Source: JAUWVG01 sp964633715 (GTDB lineage Bacteria; Acidobacteriota; Aminicenantia; Aminicenantales; Aminicenantaceae). From it: a stretch of DNA of 25,027 nt. Below are positions 1 to 7,906 of this stretch, piece after piece (position 1 is the stretch's first letter; every line of letters begins with the position of its first letter). Below the pieces are notes generated by a model, which saw nothing but the letters and a program-made list of their open reading frames with translations, did not search any database and was not told where the DNA came from. The DNA is taken from NCBI GenBank assembly GCA_964633715.1, contig CAZWHQ010000053.1, positions 1-25,027 on the forward strand. Reading direction: 5' to 3'. Made by a program: the position numbers and the translations under genes.

Positions 1-37
1 AACCATAAGGCCATTGAATTTTCGTGGAGGTTCTTCT

Positions 38-280
38 ATGATTAAAAACAAGGTTTTAAGATATCTCATGCCGAATCAGTATACAGCAGTCATAAAAAAT
101 GATGGACAATGGTGGATAGGATGGATTGAAGAAATTCCAGGAGTCAACTGTCAGGAAAAAACAAAAGAAGATTTACTTAAAAGCTTAAGATCAACTCTGA
201 AAGAAGCCCTTGAATTGAATAGAGAGGATGCACTGTCTGCTGCCGGAGAAGACTTCAAGGAGATAAAAATTGCATTATGA
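38..280 (+). CDS. hicB: HicB-family antitoxin
   Basis: 80-residue HicB-like (UPF0150-type) protein, the expected antitoxin that neutralises the HicA-like toxin encoded directly downstream. The ATG at 38 is chosen over an upstream in-frame TTG at 14 because GGAGG lies at 26-30 with normal spacing. The N-terminal half has the HicB partial RNase-H-like fold pattern: a strand starting YTAVIKNDG, then WWIGWIEEIPG, then a helix rich in Leu, Glu and Lys (KEDLLKSLRSTLKEALEL). There is no obvious C-terminal DNA-binding domain, so it may be a short form, or repression may need the complex. The stop overlaps the toxin start (ATGA at 277-280), which implies translational coupling. Family assignment is by recognition of the fold pattern and the partner gene. 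Confidence 0.85.
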   Translation: MIKNKVLRYLMPNQYTAVIKNDGQWWIGWIEEIPGVNCQEKTKEDLLKSLRSTLKEALELNREDALSAAGEDFKEIKIAL

Positions 281-471
281 AACGGAAAGAGCTTCTCAAA
301 CATCTTTGTTTTCACGGCTGTAGTTTACTTAGAGAGGGAAGTCGTCATTCGTGGTGGTATAATCCTGTTCACAATAAAAGATCTGCTATCCCCAGACATA
401 ATGAAATCAACAATATTCTAGCAGAAAAAATTTGTAAGGATTTGAATATACCTTTTTTAACAAAGAAATAA
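277..471 (+). CDS. hicA: HicA-family toxin (mRNA interferase)
   Basis: 64-residue protein of the HicA (YcfA-like) family, small double-stranded-RNA-binding-fold ribonucleases that cleave mRNA independently of the ribosome. The diagnostic segment GSRHSWWYNP holds the conserved catalytic histidine, and it is followed by the typical IPRHNEI motif. Length matches family members (about 60-80 residues), so the toxin looks complete. It overlaps hicB by four bases. Gene order here is antitoxin then toxin, the reverse of the second Hic pair at 7175-7748. It converges on the tricorn-like gene, whose stop lies 50 bp away. No terminator hairpin is visible between them. Confidence 0.87.
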   Translation: MKRKELLKHLCFHGCSLLREGSRHSWWYNPVHNKRSAIPRHNEINNILAEKICKDLNIPFLTKK

Positions 472-520
472 GAGACATCCAAATTTCGGAAAATAAAGTC
501 TACGCTTCTTCCAATTACAG

Positions 521-3500
521 CTATTTTTTGACTCGTATTGGGTAAGGAGGCCGTTTTGGTGTCTTGGGTGGATTCTTTTCTAGCTCATCCAGGATAACTT
601 CAATGGCTTTTTCCAGCTGAGGATCATGACCTTCGATGACTTCCGCCGGCCACTGTTCGACTTCGATATCAGGGGGAACGCCCACATTTTCGACAACCCA
701 GCCCTCTTCTGACCATATGGCGACATTAGGAGCGGTCACGGATCCGCCATCCATGAGGATGGGATATCCCAGCGTCCCAACAAGGCCGCCCCATGTCCTC
801 TTTCCGATGAGTTTTCCAAGTTCGAATTTTCTGAACATCCATGGAAGCAGGTCTCCTCCCGAGCCGGCTGTCTCATCGATGAGCATGGCTTTGGGGCCCT
901 GGATTGATGCATTGGGTGTCTTGAGATCCGCGTTGTAACGCATGTTCCAATAGCTTGTCACCGGCCGCCGGAGTATATCGATGTAGTAGTCGGCCACCTG
1001 GCCGCCGCCGTTGAACCGCTCGTCTACAATAATGGCCTCTTTATGGACCTGAGGAAAGAAATAGCGTTTGAAATAGGTATGTCCCATCCCGGATGTGTTC
1101 GGCACATAGACATAGGCCACACGTCCGTTTGTAGCTTCGTCGACCTTTTTGATATTCCCTTCGACCCAGTCTCGGTTCCGGAGATTAGACTCGCTGGCGA
1201 TTGGGACGACATTTACTGTCCGTGAATCCGTTCCGCCAGGATTGGGGCCTACAGTGATTTCAACGATTTTTCCTGATGTATTTTCGAAACGGCTGAATAG
1301 ATTTTCAGGAGGGCGAAGTGTCTTTCCATCCACAGCAATGAGGTATTCGCCTGATTTGACATCCACACCGGGTTCAGTCAGGGGAGATCTGAGATTTGGA
1401 TTCCAGTTTAATCCTCCATAGACTTTCTTAAATCGGTACCTGTCGTTTTCGATCGTAAAATCAGCGCCTAACAGTCCCCCAGGAACTCGTTCAGGAGAGC
1501 TGATAACATCGCCTCCTCCTACGCGGTGATGGCCGACTCCTATTTCGCTGCACATCCACCGGATCAGGCGGTTGAGATCACTGCGGCAGGAAAGATGAGG
1601 GAGAAACGGGGCATATTTTTTCTGCATAGCCTCCCAATCCGCACCGTGATAATTGGTCGCATAAAAGTAATCCCGGTTGATGCGCCAGGCTTCATAAAAT
1701 ATCTGCATCCACTCTTTCTTTGGATCTATCCGGACCTGTATTGCATCGACATTTAACCTGCCTTCGCCCGGTTTCATCTTGCTTAAAGAGGAGGTGATTC
1801 CCCAGGATCTGGCTGCTGTGTATAGAATTTTTTTATTGTCTGCGGAAAGCCAGTAGGCATTTGCATTGGGAATGAGGACATCGTCTTTTTTATCTTTAAG
1901 GGTAAACTTGTGAAGTTGTGTTTCCCGGCCAGACGGCAACCTCTCAAGGTAATAGATAACTCCTTCGTCACCGGCCTGGAGATTGGAGTAATTTCCCTCA
2001 TTTATTGGCAAGCAGAGGATGTGATGGTTCAGGCTGTCAAAATCGATGGACAGGGATTCTTCTCTCTTGGATTCATCTTTTTTGGCCTTTTCTTTCTCAG
2101 AGCTTTGTTTTTCTCCAGAGATCTTTTCTTCATCACTTTCTTTAGCGAGAGGTGAAGGAATATCGTTGCGCAAAGTCACAAGATAGATGGAATTAGTCAT
2201 GTCCATATCCGCGTTGGACATGGCGAACCAATTGACAACAGGACCGGCGTTAGTGGAGGCAAAAAAGTAGAGATATTTGCCGCTCTTGTCGAAGGCTGGT
2301 TCGGACACTTCGCTTAGGCCATCGGTAATCGCATAGGATTTGTCCTCTTCCAGAGAATAGACATGGACTTGCTGGATGTACGCTTTGGTATGCTGGGTAT
2401 AGGCAATCCATTTGGAGTCGTATGACCAGACACCTCTAATGATGCCAAAAGCGCCAATTCCATAGTGATAATTGGTTGCGATTTTTTTGATCGATCCGGA
2501 GTCTACATCGATCCAGTACAGAGATCTGCCGTTGTCGGTAAAAGTGATTTTTTTACTATCCGGCGACCATGCGGGATTGGCGTAAAATCCAGTTCCATTG
2601 AGCTTGAATTTTTTAATATTACCCTTTCCATCTTGCGGCTGGATATGGAGTTCGTATTCGCCGGATTCATCGGAAAAATAAGCGATAGATTTTCCGTCAG
2701 GAGACCAGGCAGGAGACCGCTCATGTACTCCTGTCGAGTTGGTCAAATTGCGTGGGTCTCCCTTTTCAGCTGGGACAGTCACGATTTCTCCCCGGAATTC
2801 GAAAACAGCTCGTGCAGCCGAGGGGGAGATCGAAGCATTTCTGATGTAATTGTTGCCTTGAACATAGCGAGGTCTCAATTCCAGCAGATCGGCGGCGACG
2901 CCAATTTTTAAACGATCACTCTGCCCGCTTTCTGGACTGAACAGATGGAGAAGAGCTGCTTGTTCATAGATGATTTTTCCATTCCCTAAGGATGAATCGA
3001 GAATCGGAAAATCTGTGTAAGTTGTGAGCTGCTCGATTTTTTTTGTTCCTATATCATAGGAGAACAGATTGAACTCGCCGTTGCGGTCCGACCTAAAATA
3101 GATTTTATTCCCTGTCCACATCGGATCGGTGTCGTTGCAGCGGCCTTCAGGCTGGGGGATGATTTCAACGGAGTGATCTGCGATTGTATAAAGCCAAATC
3201 GTCGAGACCGTTCCACCCCTGTAGTTTTTCCACTGGAGAAATCGTTCGCCCAGCGGCGTATAGGCAATCCGCTTTCCATCGGGGGAATAGGTGGCCTTGT
3301 AGGCATTGGGGATGTCCAGCTTTTTTGGGAATCCACCATTAATACAAACGGTGAACAGCTGGGTGTAGCGGTTGGTAAAGACAAACCGTGAAGAACGGAA
3401 GAGCACAGCAGAACCATCAGGAGTGAAATCACAGACACTGTCTGAAGAAGGATGATAGGTCAGCCTTTTGGGGATTCCACCTTCGGCCGGAACGATGAAC

Positions 3501-3784
3501 ACATCAGTATTGCCGTCATACTGTGCACTGAAAGTGATGAATTTTCCGTCAGGGGAGAATATAGGATTGCTTTCAATGCCTTCGTCCGATGTGAGCCGGC
3601 GGACGATGCTGCCGTCATGGTTTGAAATCCAGAGATCCCCAGCGTAAACAAAAGCAATATAGTTCTTGCTTACAGCCGGCTGGCTCAGCAATTTGGTGTT
3701 TTGGATGTCGATACCTTCCGCCCACAAAGATGGGCAGATACCAAACACTAAAACCGTAAAAAATACAAAAAGATATTTTTTCAT
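521..3784 (-). CDS. Tricorn-like secreted S41 protease
   Basis: 1087 residues, starting at an ATG with AAGGAGAG just upstream. Residues 1-22 are a signal peptide ending at SLWAEG, so it acts outside the cytoplasm, unlike archaeal tricorn. The N-terminal half carries repeated PD40/WD40-like TolB-type blades (SPDGKFITFS, TPDGSAVLFR, SPDGKSIAYFS, SPDSKKITFT), the expected two propellers of tricorn. A Lys/Glu-rich linker follows (about residues 545-580). The C-terminal part has a core domain, a PDZ-like segment and the S41 catalytic domain. The nucleophile is Ser in ETAGSGGD (about S975), the acidic residue is in WVVENVG (about E1032) and the His is in GVGHHRV (about H752). The Ser that precedes the His in archaeal tricorn is Gly here. 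The expected role is degradation of peptides or oligopeptides. A weak promoter candidate (TTGCTT, 18 bp, TATACT at 3834-3863) lies upstream. Confidence 0.9.
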   Translation of the reverse strand: MKKYLFVFFTVLVFGICPSLWAEGIDIQNTKLLSQPAVSKNYIAFVYAGDLWISNHDGSIVRRLTSDEGIESNPIFSPDGKFITFSAQYDGNTDVFIVPAEGGIPKRLTYHPSSDSVCDFTPDGSAVLFRSSRFVFTNRYTQLFTVCINGGFPKKLDIPNAYKATYSPDGKRIAYTPLGERFLQWKNYRGGTVSTIWLYTIADHSVEIIPQPEGRCNDTDPMWTGNKIYFRSDRNGEFNLFSYDIGTKKIEQLTTYTDFPILDSSLGNGKIIYEQAALLHLFSPESGQSDRLKIGVAADLLELRPRYVQGNNYIRNASISPSAARAVFEFRGEIVTVPAEKGDPRNLTNSTGVHERSPAWSPDGKSIAYFSDESGEYELHIQPQDGKGNIKKFKLNGTGFYANPAWSPDSKKITFTDNGRSLYWIDVDSGSIKKIATNYHYGIGAFGIIRGVWSYDSKWIAYTQHTKAYIQQVHVYSLEEDKSYAITDGLSEVSEPAFDKSGKYLYFFASTNAGPVVNWFAMSNADMDMTNSIYLVTLRNDIPSPLAKESDEEKISGEKQSSEKEKAKKDESKREESLSIDFDSLNHHILCLPINEGNYSNLQAGDEGVIYYLERLPSGRETQLHKFTLKDKKDDVLIPNANAYWLSADNKKILYTAARSWGITSSLSKMKPGEGRLNVDAIQVRIDPKKEWMQIFYEAWRINRDYFYATNYHGADWEAMQKKYAPFLPHLSCRSDLNRLIRWMCSEIGVGHHRVGGGDVISSPERVPGGLLGADFTIENDRYRFKKVYGGLNWNPNLRSPLTEPGVDVKSGEYLIAVDGKTLRPPENLFSRFENTSGKIVEITVGPNPGGTDSRTVNVVPIASESNLRNRDWVEGNIKKVDEATNGRVAYVYVPNTSGMGHTYFKRYFFPQVHKEAIIVDERFNGGGQVADYYIDILRRPVTSYWNMRYNADLKTPNASIQGPKAMLIDETAGSGGDLLPWMFRKFELGKLIGKRTWGGLVGTLGYPILMDGGSVTAPNVAIWSEEGWVVENVGVPPDIEVEQWPAEVIEGHDPQLEKAIEVILDELEKNPPKTPKRPPYPIRVKK

Positions 3785-3886
3785 GACTCTCTCCTTTTTA
3801 AACTAAAGACGAGTTACTTATTTCCAGTTTCTAAGTATACTGAAACATGCCCCTGGAAAGCAAAAATATTCCTGTATCTTATCTCT

Positions 3887-4405
3887 CTATTTGGAATTCT
3901 TTCCCTTTAAAACTGCCTTGTCTGTCAAGTCTTTTAGCGTGGTGTTCGGCTCACGATAATGCCCGAAAAAACGGTCTAGACTCATGAAAGTAAAAAAACT
4001 GTTCATTGGTTTTATTCTGATCAGTTGAAAAAACACAAAGTAGGCGACGATAAAGGCCGGATAGTAGAAGATGGCATTAAAGAGCTCGAGCGTCCACCAG
4101 TTCCGGAAAGAGTGCAGCCAGGGAAGAATACCGGCAATCCAGGTAAAGACTGCACCGCCGAATGCCACTGCTATCCCTATGTACCAAAGAAGAACCCCCC
4201 AGGTATGGCCGGCCGCAACAGCGCGCTGAGCACAAAAATTGAAACATCTCAGGCAGGCCTCACAGTTGTACTTCCAATAGGGTCGCTTTGTTTTTTTGTT
4301 TTTTGATCCTTTCATGATGATGGCTCCGGCCGGACAGCTTTTGGCACACGTGCTGCATGTCTTGGCGTAAGCGTGGGATGGATGAAGGTCATATTCGCCG
4401 GCATG
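3887..4405 (-). pseudogene. EFR1-type ferredoxin/membrane part, 3' piece of broken gene
   Basis: C-terminal piece of an EFR1-like iron-sulfur flavoprotein. Reading upstream of the ATG at 4315 in the same frame gives a first Cys cluster (CSTCAKSCPAGAI), which the short ORF would lose. A second cluster (CEACLRCFNFC) follows, so the two-[4Fe-4S] ferredoxin domain is present only if the frame is read from about 4369. Two hydrophobic segments follow (one starting HTWGVLLWYIGIAVAFGG, the other LFNAIFYYPAFIVAYFVFF). The frame closes upstream at a TGA (4406-4408) with no start codon. The matching flavodoxin part lies in another frame (4312-4584), so the gene is frameshifted and seems to have lost the segment between flavodoxin and ferredoxin. 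If ATG 4315 is used, the product is a 142-residue membrane protein with half a ferredoxin. Homology is by pattern recognition. Confidence 0.7.
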
Positions 4406-4584
4406 TCAAAGCTGACTGCACCTTTGGGACGGAAGCCTTTAAAGAGGAGAATTAAAGCCGGGAGAAAGGACGCCCGCCCGGCCGCTCCCGGAACGAGAAG
4501 AGGCCCTAAAAAAAAGCTCCCCCTTGTGGGGATACAGAGGAAATGGGTTTTCTTTTTCCTTGGCATACGGAAGAGAAATTTAAT
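4312..4584 (-). pseudogene. EFR1-type flavodoxin fragment, 5' piece of broken gene
   Basis: This frame encodes the end of a flavodoxin-like domain as found in EFR1-family ferredoxins. It contains THFLCIPTRGSFFLGPLLVP, then FKGFRPKGAVSFDMPANMTF, then IHPTLTPRHAAR. The GxxxxGxxSFxMPxN pattern is typical of the flavodoxin end of this family. The first half of the flavodoxin fold, including the phosphate-binding loop, is absent: recognisable sequence stops at about 4575-4590, exactly where the kinase homology begins on the other strand. Downstream, the reading frame leaves the ferredoxin frame near 4340-4385. The piece is therefore truncated at its 5' end and frameshifted at its 3' end. An ATG at 4566 exists, but there is no reason to think it is a native start. 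Confidence 0.55.
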
Positions 4585-4586
4585 GA

Positions 4587-4694
4587 CTGACCAGGGGGAC
4601 CGTTTTTGCAGACAGATATGAGATCATCGAAGAACTGGGCAAGGGAGGCATGGGGAGAGTCTATCGGATTTTTGACTAAAAGATCGAAAATGAG
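4587..4694 (+). other. Untranslated N-lobe remnant of the kinase, with in-frame TAA
   Basis: In the same frame as the kinase ORF, this stretch encodes LTRGTVFADRYEIIEELGKG and then GMGRVYRIFD: the linker, the start of the kinase domain and the glycine-rich ATP-binding loop. It is broken by TAA at 4677-4679, then continues KIENE into VAIK. Going upstream, the frame closes at TGA 4584-4586 with no ATG. The N-terminal region that usually precedes such kinases (often a zinc ribbon) is missing. The stop sits where related kinases usually have a Lys or another polar residue (FDKK), so a single A-to-T change of an AAA codon is enough to explain it. This is a direct reading of the sequence; the comparison with relatives is from memory of the family. 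Confidence 0.8.
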
Positions 4695-7166
4695 GTGGCT
4701 ATCAAGCTCGTCAAACCGGACATTGCAGCAGATAAAAATACGATAGAGCGATTCAAGAATGAATTGAAGCTCGCCCGGGATATCGCCCATAAGAACGTCT
4801 GCCGGATGTACGATCTCCATGAAGAATCGGGAACCCGCTATATCACGATGGAATACGTTTCCGGCGGGGATCTCAAAAAGTTTATCAGAAGATCAAAACA
4901 GCTGGGGGTCAGCACGGCCCTGTCTATTGCCAAGCAGATCTGTGCCGGATTGGCCGAGGCCCACAGCCTGGGCATCGTCCACCGGGATTTAAAGCCCAAC
5001 AACATCATGATCGACGACAACGGCAATCCCCGGATCATGGATTTTGGGATTGCCCGTTCCATAAGTGCAAAGGGGATAACAGGAAAAGGTGTGATGATCG
5101 GCACGCCCGAGTATATGTCCCCCGAACAGGTGGAAGGAAAGGAAACGGATCCGCGGTCCGATATCTACTCCCTGGGAGTTATCCTCTATGAGATGGTCAC
5201 AGGCCGGGTCCCCTTTGAAGGAGATACACCCTTTACGATTGGCGTGAAACATAAAAGCGAACAGCCTAAAGATCCCAAAATATTCAATGCCCGTATTCCC
5301 GATGGCCTGAACAGTGTCATCCTCAAGTGTTTGGAAAAGGAGAGAAGCGGCCGGTATCAAAATGCCGGAGATCTCTCGTTTGAACTCGATAAAATCGAGC
5401 AGGGGCTCCCCACCACCGAACAGGTTGTTCCAACACAAAAGCCGATAACCTCCAAGGAGATCACCGTCCACTTAACGCCGAAGAAATTACTTATTCCTGT
5501 GGCCGCGGTCTTGATTCTAGCAGTCGTAGCTTTCCTTGTATTTAAGAAACCATCTCAAAAACTCGATCCGAATCGCATCGTGGTCGCGGTCTTCGAGAAT
5601 CAGACCAGCGACAGTTCTCAGGATCAAGTCCGTCTTAATGCATCTTCCTATTTAACCCGTGAACTTTCAAAGATCGACATCATCGATGTCGTGCCTGAAG
5701 ATGCGGTGGATCACCTGTCTTCTCTGGTCAAGAGGGAGAAGGAAAGGATGAATGGTTTGTCTATGAGCCGATTCCTGGCCAGAGAAACTGGGGCCGGCAC
5801 CGTTGTTTCGGGATTCTATCGCCTATTTGAAGGTTCCCTTGAATTCAGTATCGAGATCTTGGAGGGAAAGTCGGGTGAACTTATCGAATCCCTACCTCCT
5901 ATTTCCGGTTCCCTTGAAAACCCACGCAACCTCATAGGGAATATATGTGGAATTACTATTGGTGCACTGGTTCCCAAGTTCGATGAAGACTATATGCTGC
6001 CAGATATCACGCCGCCTAATTATGAAGCCTATTCTGAGTTCGTTCAGGGAATGAGGCCCTTTAACAACACCACATCTCTTGATCATTTTAGAAAAGCCAT
6101 AGATCTCGATCCGGAATTTGTGCTGCCTCGGGTGGGATTGGCCATGATATATGGAAATCAAAGAAAATGGAGTGAGGTCGAAGAAATAATCGATTATCTC
6201 GATCAAAGACGCAGTGAGCTCTCTCCGTGGGAGCTGATGTGGGTGGATTACCACACTGCTCGTTTCGAGTTCGATCTTGAAAAATTACTCCAGATTCTTC
6301 AGCAGCTCTACAGGCTTTCACCGTTAACGATGGAGGTGAATTTTCTTCTTGGACAGTATGCCTACATGATGAACCGCTATGAACTGGCTGTAGAGATAAA
6401 AAGCAAGATAGAGCCGGAACACTACGAAGACTACTTTAAACAAGGATATTGGCCAATAATGTGGTATCAACAATTCGCTACAGCCTACCACATGCTGGGT
6501 AAATATAACCAAGAACTCAAAGTGGCCAATGGGTTAAGCAAGTTTTTTCCCAATTCATCTTATCCCATCGAAGCGAGGGTTTATGCTGCTCAGGGGAAAA
6601 CAGATAAGGGCTATGAGATCTTCGAAAAATTGATAGCCCTTCCGTTAGATACAGCCCATTTAGCCATGCTTTCGATTCCCCTAGAGCTGCGAGAGCGCGG
6701 CCATCTAAATGCCTACAGAGACATCATCGGCCGGATCGTTGATTGGGCGAGAGAAAACATAATTGGGGAAGAGAGTACGGGAACGGAGCGTGATCAATTT
6801 GCAGAAATCTTGTATACGGCTGAGCGATGGGATGAGGCTCAAACTGAGTATGAGAAACTGGCTGAAGAATTTCCCGGCAACATAAAATACCTGGGAAGAC
6901 TGGGGACTCTTGCGGCCAGATTTGGGAATAGAGAAAAAGCCCAGCGGATATCTGAAGACTTGAAAAACAGCGACTTTCCCTATTTAAGGAGAGAGAACAC
7001 ATACTGGCGGGCCCGTATCGCAGCGATTCTCGGCGAGAAAGATTTGGCCTTAAAACTCCTCAGAGAGTCTGGCCGGGCGTACAGCTATTACATCTACCGG
7101 AACATGGACTTCGAATCCGTCCTCGACTATCCACCCTTCCGGGACCTCCTCAAACCCATCAAATAA
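4695..7166 (+). CDS. Ser/Thr protein kinase with TPR-rich C-terminus, N-terminally truncated
   Basis: Open frame of 823 residues from GTG 4695. It begins at the VAIK lysine strand, so it lacks the glycine-rich loop, which is encoded just upstream behind a TAA. The rest of a PknB/Hanks-type kinase is intact: alpha-C Glu in NELKLAR, catalytic loop HRDLKPNN (residues 96-103), DFG at 116-118, APE-like PEYMSPEQ, and DIYSLGV. One transmembrane helix follows at about 265-283 (LIPVAAVLILAVVAFLVF), then an extracytoplasmic part with a FlgO/TolB-like alpha/beta segment (VVAVFENQTSDS) and several TPR-like helical repeats to the end. Such proteins are receptor-type kinases. Without the P-loop the product would probably bind ATP poorly, so it is either a decayed gene or a pseudokinase. 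No good ribosome-binding site precedes the GTG. Confidence 0.8.
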   Translation: MAIKLVKPDIAADKNTIERFKNELKLARDIAHKNVCRMYDLHEESGTRYITMEYVSGGDLKKFIRRSKQLGVSTALSIAKQICAGLAEAHSLGIVHRDLKPNNIMIDDNGNPRIMDFGIARSISAKGITGKGVMIGTPEYMSPEQVEGKETDPRSDIYSLGVILYEMVTGRVPFEGDTPFTIGVKHKSEQPKDPKIFNARIPDGLNSVILKCLEKERSGRYQNAGDLSFELDKIEQGLPTTEQVVPTQKPITSKEITVHLTPKKLLIPVAAVLILAVVAFLVFKKPSQKLDPNRIVVAVFENQTSDSSQDQVRLNASSYLTRELSKIDIIDVVPEDAVDHLSSLVKREKERMNGLSMSRFLARETGAGTVVSGFYRLFEGSLEFSIEILEGKSGELIESLPPISGSLENPRNLIGNICGITIGALVPKFDEDYMLPDITPPNYEAYSEFVQGMRPFNNTTSLDHFRKAIDLDPEFVLPRVGLAMIYGNQRKWSEVEEIIDYLDQRRSELSPWELMWVDYHTARFEFDLEKLLQILQQLYRLSPLTMEVNFLLGQYAYMMNRYELAVEIKSKIEPEHYEDYFKQGYWPIMWYQQFATAYHMLGKYNQELKVANGLSKFFPNSSYPIEARVYAAQGKTDKGYEIFEKLIALPLDTAHLAMLSIPLELRERGHLNAYRDIIGRIVDWARENIIGEESTGTERDQFAEILYTAERWDEAQTEYEKLAEEFPGNIKYLGRLGTLAARFGNREKAQRISEDLKNSDFPYLRRENTYWRARIAAILGEKDLALKLLRESGRAYSYYIYRNMDFESVLDYPPFRDLLKPIK

Positions 7167-7174
7167 AAAATTGA

Positions 7175-7504
7175 TTATTGGCTGAGTTTGGAACTGATCA
7201 ATCGATTGAGGCTTATTCCTTCTTCTGCGGCCCTAATGGCCAGCTCTCGGTGCACTTCCGGTGGAATCCTGACCACAAATTTTCCACTGAAGGATCGAAG
7301 AGAGAGTGGTTGTGGAGGAGGCTCTCCACTTTTTTCCATATCTTTCAATACACTCTTTATAACAGATCTAATTCCATTTAACGCGGCTTCCGGTGTTTGG
7401 GCCAGCCAGCTCAAACTTGGAAACTCGATACATAGCCCGACATATTCTTTGTCTTCCTCTACCCAGGTAATCCTGTAAGTGTATCGGTCAATTTTATTAG
7501 TCAT
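7175..7504 (-). CDS. hicB: HicB-family antitoxin with C-terminal ribbon-helix-helix
   Basis: 109 residues. The N-terminal part is the HicB fold (YTYRITWVEEDKEYVGLCIE, then FPSLSWLAQTPEAALNGI). The C-terminal part is a HicB/Arc-like DNA-binding tail: FVVRIPPEVHRELAIRAAEE followed by GISLNRLISSKL. This tail, absent from the first HicB at 38-280, should let the protein bind the promoter and repress its own operon. The start overlaps the end of the upstream hicA by 8 bp, so the two are translationally coupled, in toxin-antitoxin order. It converges with the kinase gene, whose stop is 8 bp away. The length and complete domains suggest a functional antitoxin. Confidence 0.88.
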   Translation of the reverse strand: MTNKIDRYTYRITWVEEDKEYVGLCIEFPSLSWLAQTPEAALNGIRSVIKSVLKDMEKSGEPPPQPLSLRSFSGKFVVRIPPEVHRELAIRAAEEGISLNRLISSKLSQ

Positions 7505-7748
7505 TGGTTTTCTCCAATTTTTCTATAACCGCAAGCACTTGCTTCACCTGATAGGATTTTGCTTTTCCCCTACAGTTTTGAATATTGATTCGTGGATCGC
7601 CAATCCAGGGCGTTTTATAGATTCGATGACTACTCCCGCTTTGTCTGGTTGATCCAAAGTAGTAGTTACACAATTTTTTGAGCTCAGTGAATCGAACATT
7701 TTTTGGATTAGCCTTTACATTTTCCAGTATTTGTTCAATACGTTTCAT
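7497..7748 (-). CDS. hicA: HicA-family toxin
   Basis: 83-residue HicA-type mRNA interferase. The conserved catalytic His lies in SGSSHRIYKTP, after the helix VRFTELKKLCNYYFG, and the C-terminal helix (KSYQVKQVLAVIEKLEK) is typical of the family. The ATG at 7748 is preferred over an upstream in-frame start at 7841, because the intervening codons translate to a hydrophobic stretch unlike HicA and overlie the probable promoter. No Shine-Dalgarno sequence precedes this ATG. The promoter places the transcript start within a few bases of the ATG, so a leaderless message is possible. It is first in a two-gene operon with hicB. Confidence 0.85.
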   Translation of the reverse strand: MKRIEQILENVKANPKNVRFTELKKLCNYYFGSTRQSGSSHRIYKTPWIGDPRINIQNCRGKAKSYQVKQVLAVIEKLEKTND

Positions 7749-7752
7749 TTTT

Positions 7753-7780
7753 ATGATATCAATAATGATACTATTGTCAA
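7753..7780 (-). promoter_or_regulatory. Promoter of the second hicAB pair
   Basis: On the minus strand, TTGACA (7780-7775) and TATCAT (7758-7753) are separated by 16 bp. The -10 element ends only 4 bp before the hicA ATG. The spacer and -10 contain the palindrome TGATATCA and a repeated ATGATA, plausible contacts for the ribbon-helix-helix tail of HicB. The elements are read directly; their function is inferred. Confidence 0.5.
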
Positions 7781-7846
7781 GCAGAAAAATTAGAAGAATT
7801 TCTCTATAACAAGAGACGAATAAATATTCTTTCTTTCTCATCGAAA

Positions 7847-7875
7847 TTGACGAGTTTTTTTAAACGTGATATAAG
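7847..7875 (+). promoter_or_regulatory. Promoter of the Asp-box propeller gene
   Basis: TTGACG (7847-7852), a 17-bp spacer and TATAAG (7870-7875) make a near-consensus vegetative-type promoter. It lies 31 bp upstream of the ATG at 7907, and the ribosome-binding site AAGGAGG lies between. It is divergent from the hicAB promoter. Confidence 0.5.
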
Positions 7876-7906
7876 CATTTTGCAGTGACATAAAAGGAGG
7901 TTTCTT

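Noticed and set aside
14..37. Upstream TTG start for the first HicB
   Set aside because: The ribosome-binding site GGAGG lies between this codon and the ATG at 38, which gives a normal HicB N-terminus.
2465..2911. 148-codon open frame on the plus strand within the tricorn-like gene
   Set aside because: Shadow of the PD40 blades on the other strand; no ribosome-binding site and no recognisable protein.
4677..4679. TAA read through as an amino acid (recoding) to restore the kinase
   Set aside because: All other genes in the window end normally at TAA, TGA or TAG with no sign of altered code, and recoding of TAA needs signals that are not seen.
4989..5471. 160-codon minus-strand frame within the kinase gene
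   Set aside because: Antisense to the catalytic loop and activation segment of the kinase, which are clearly coding on the plus strand.
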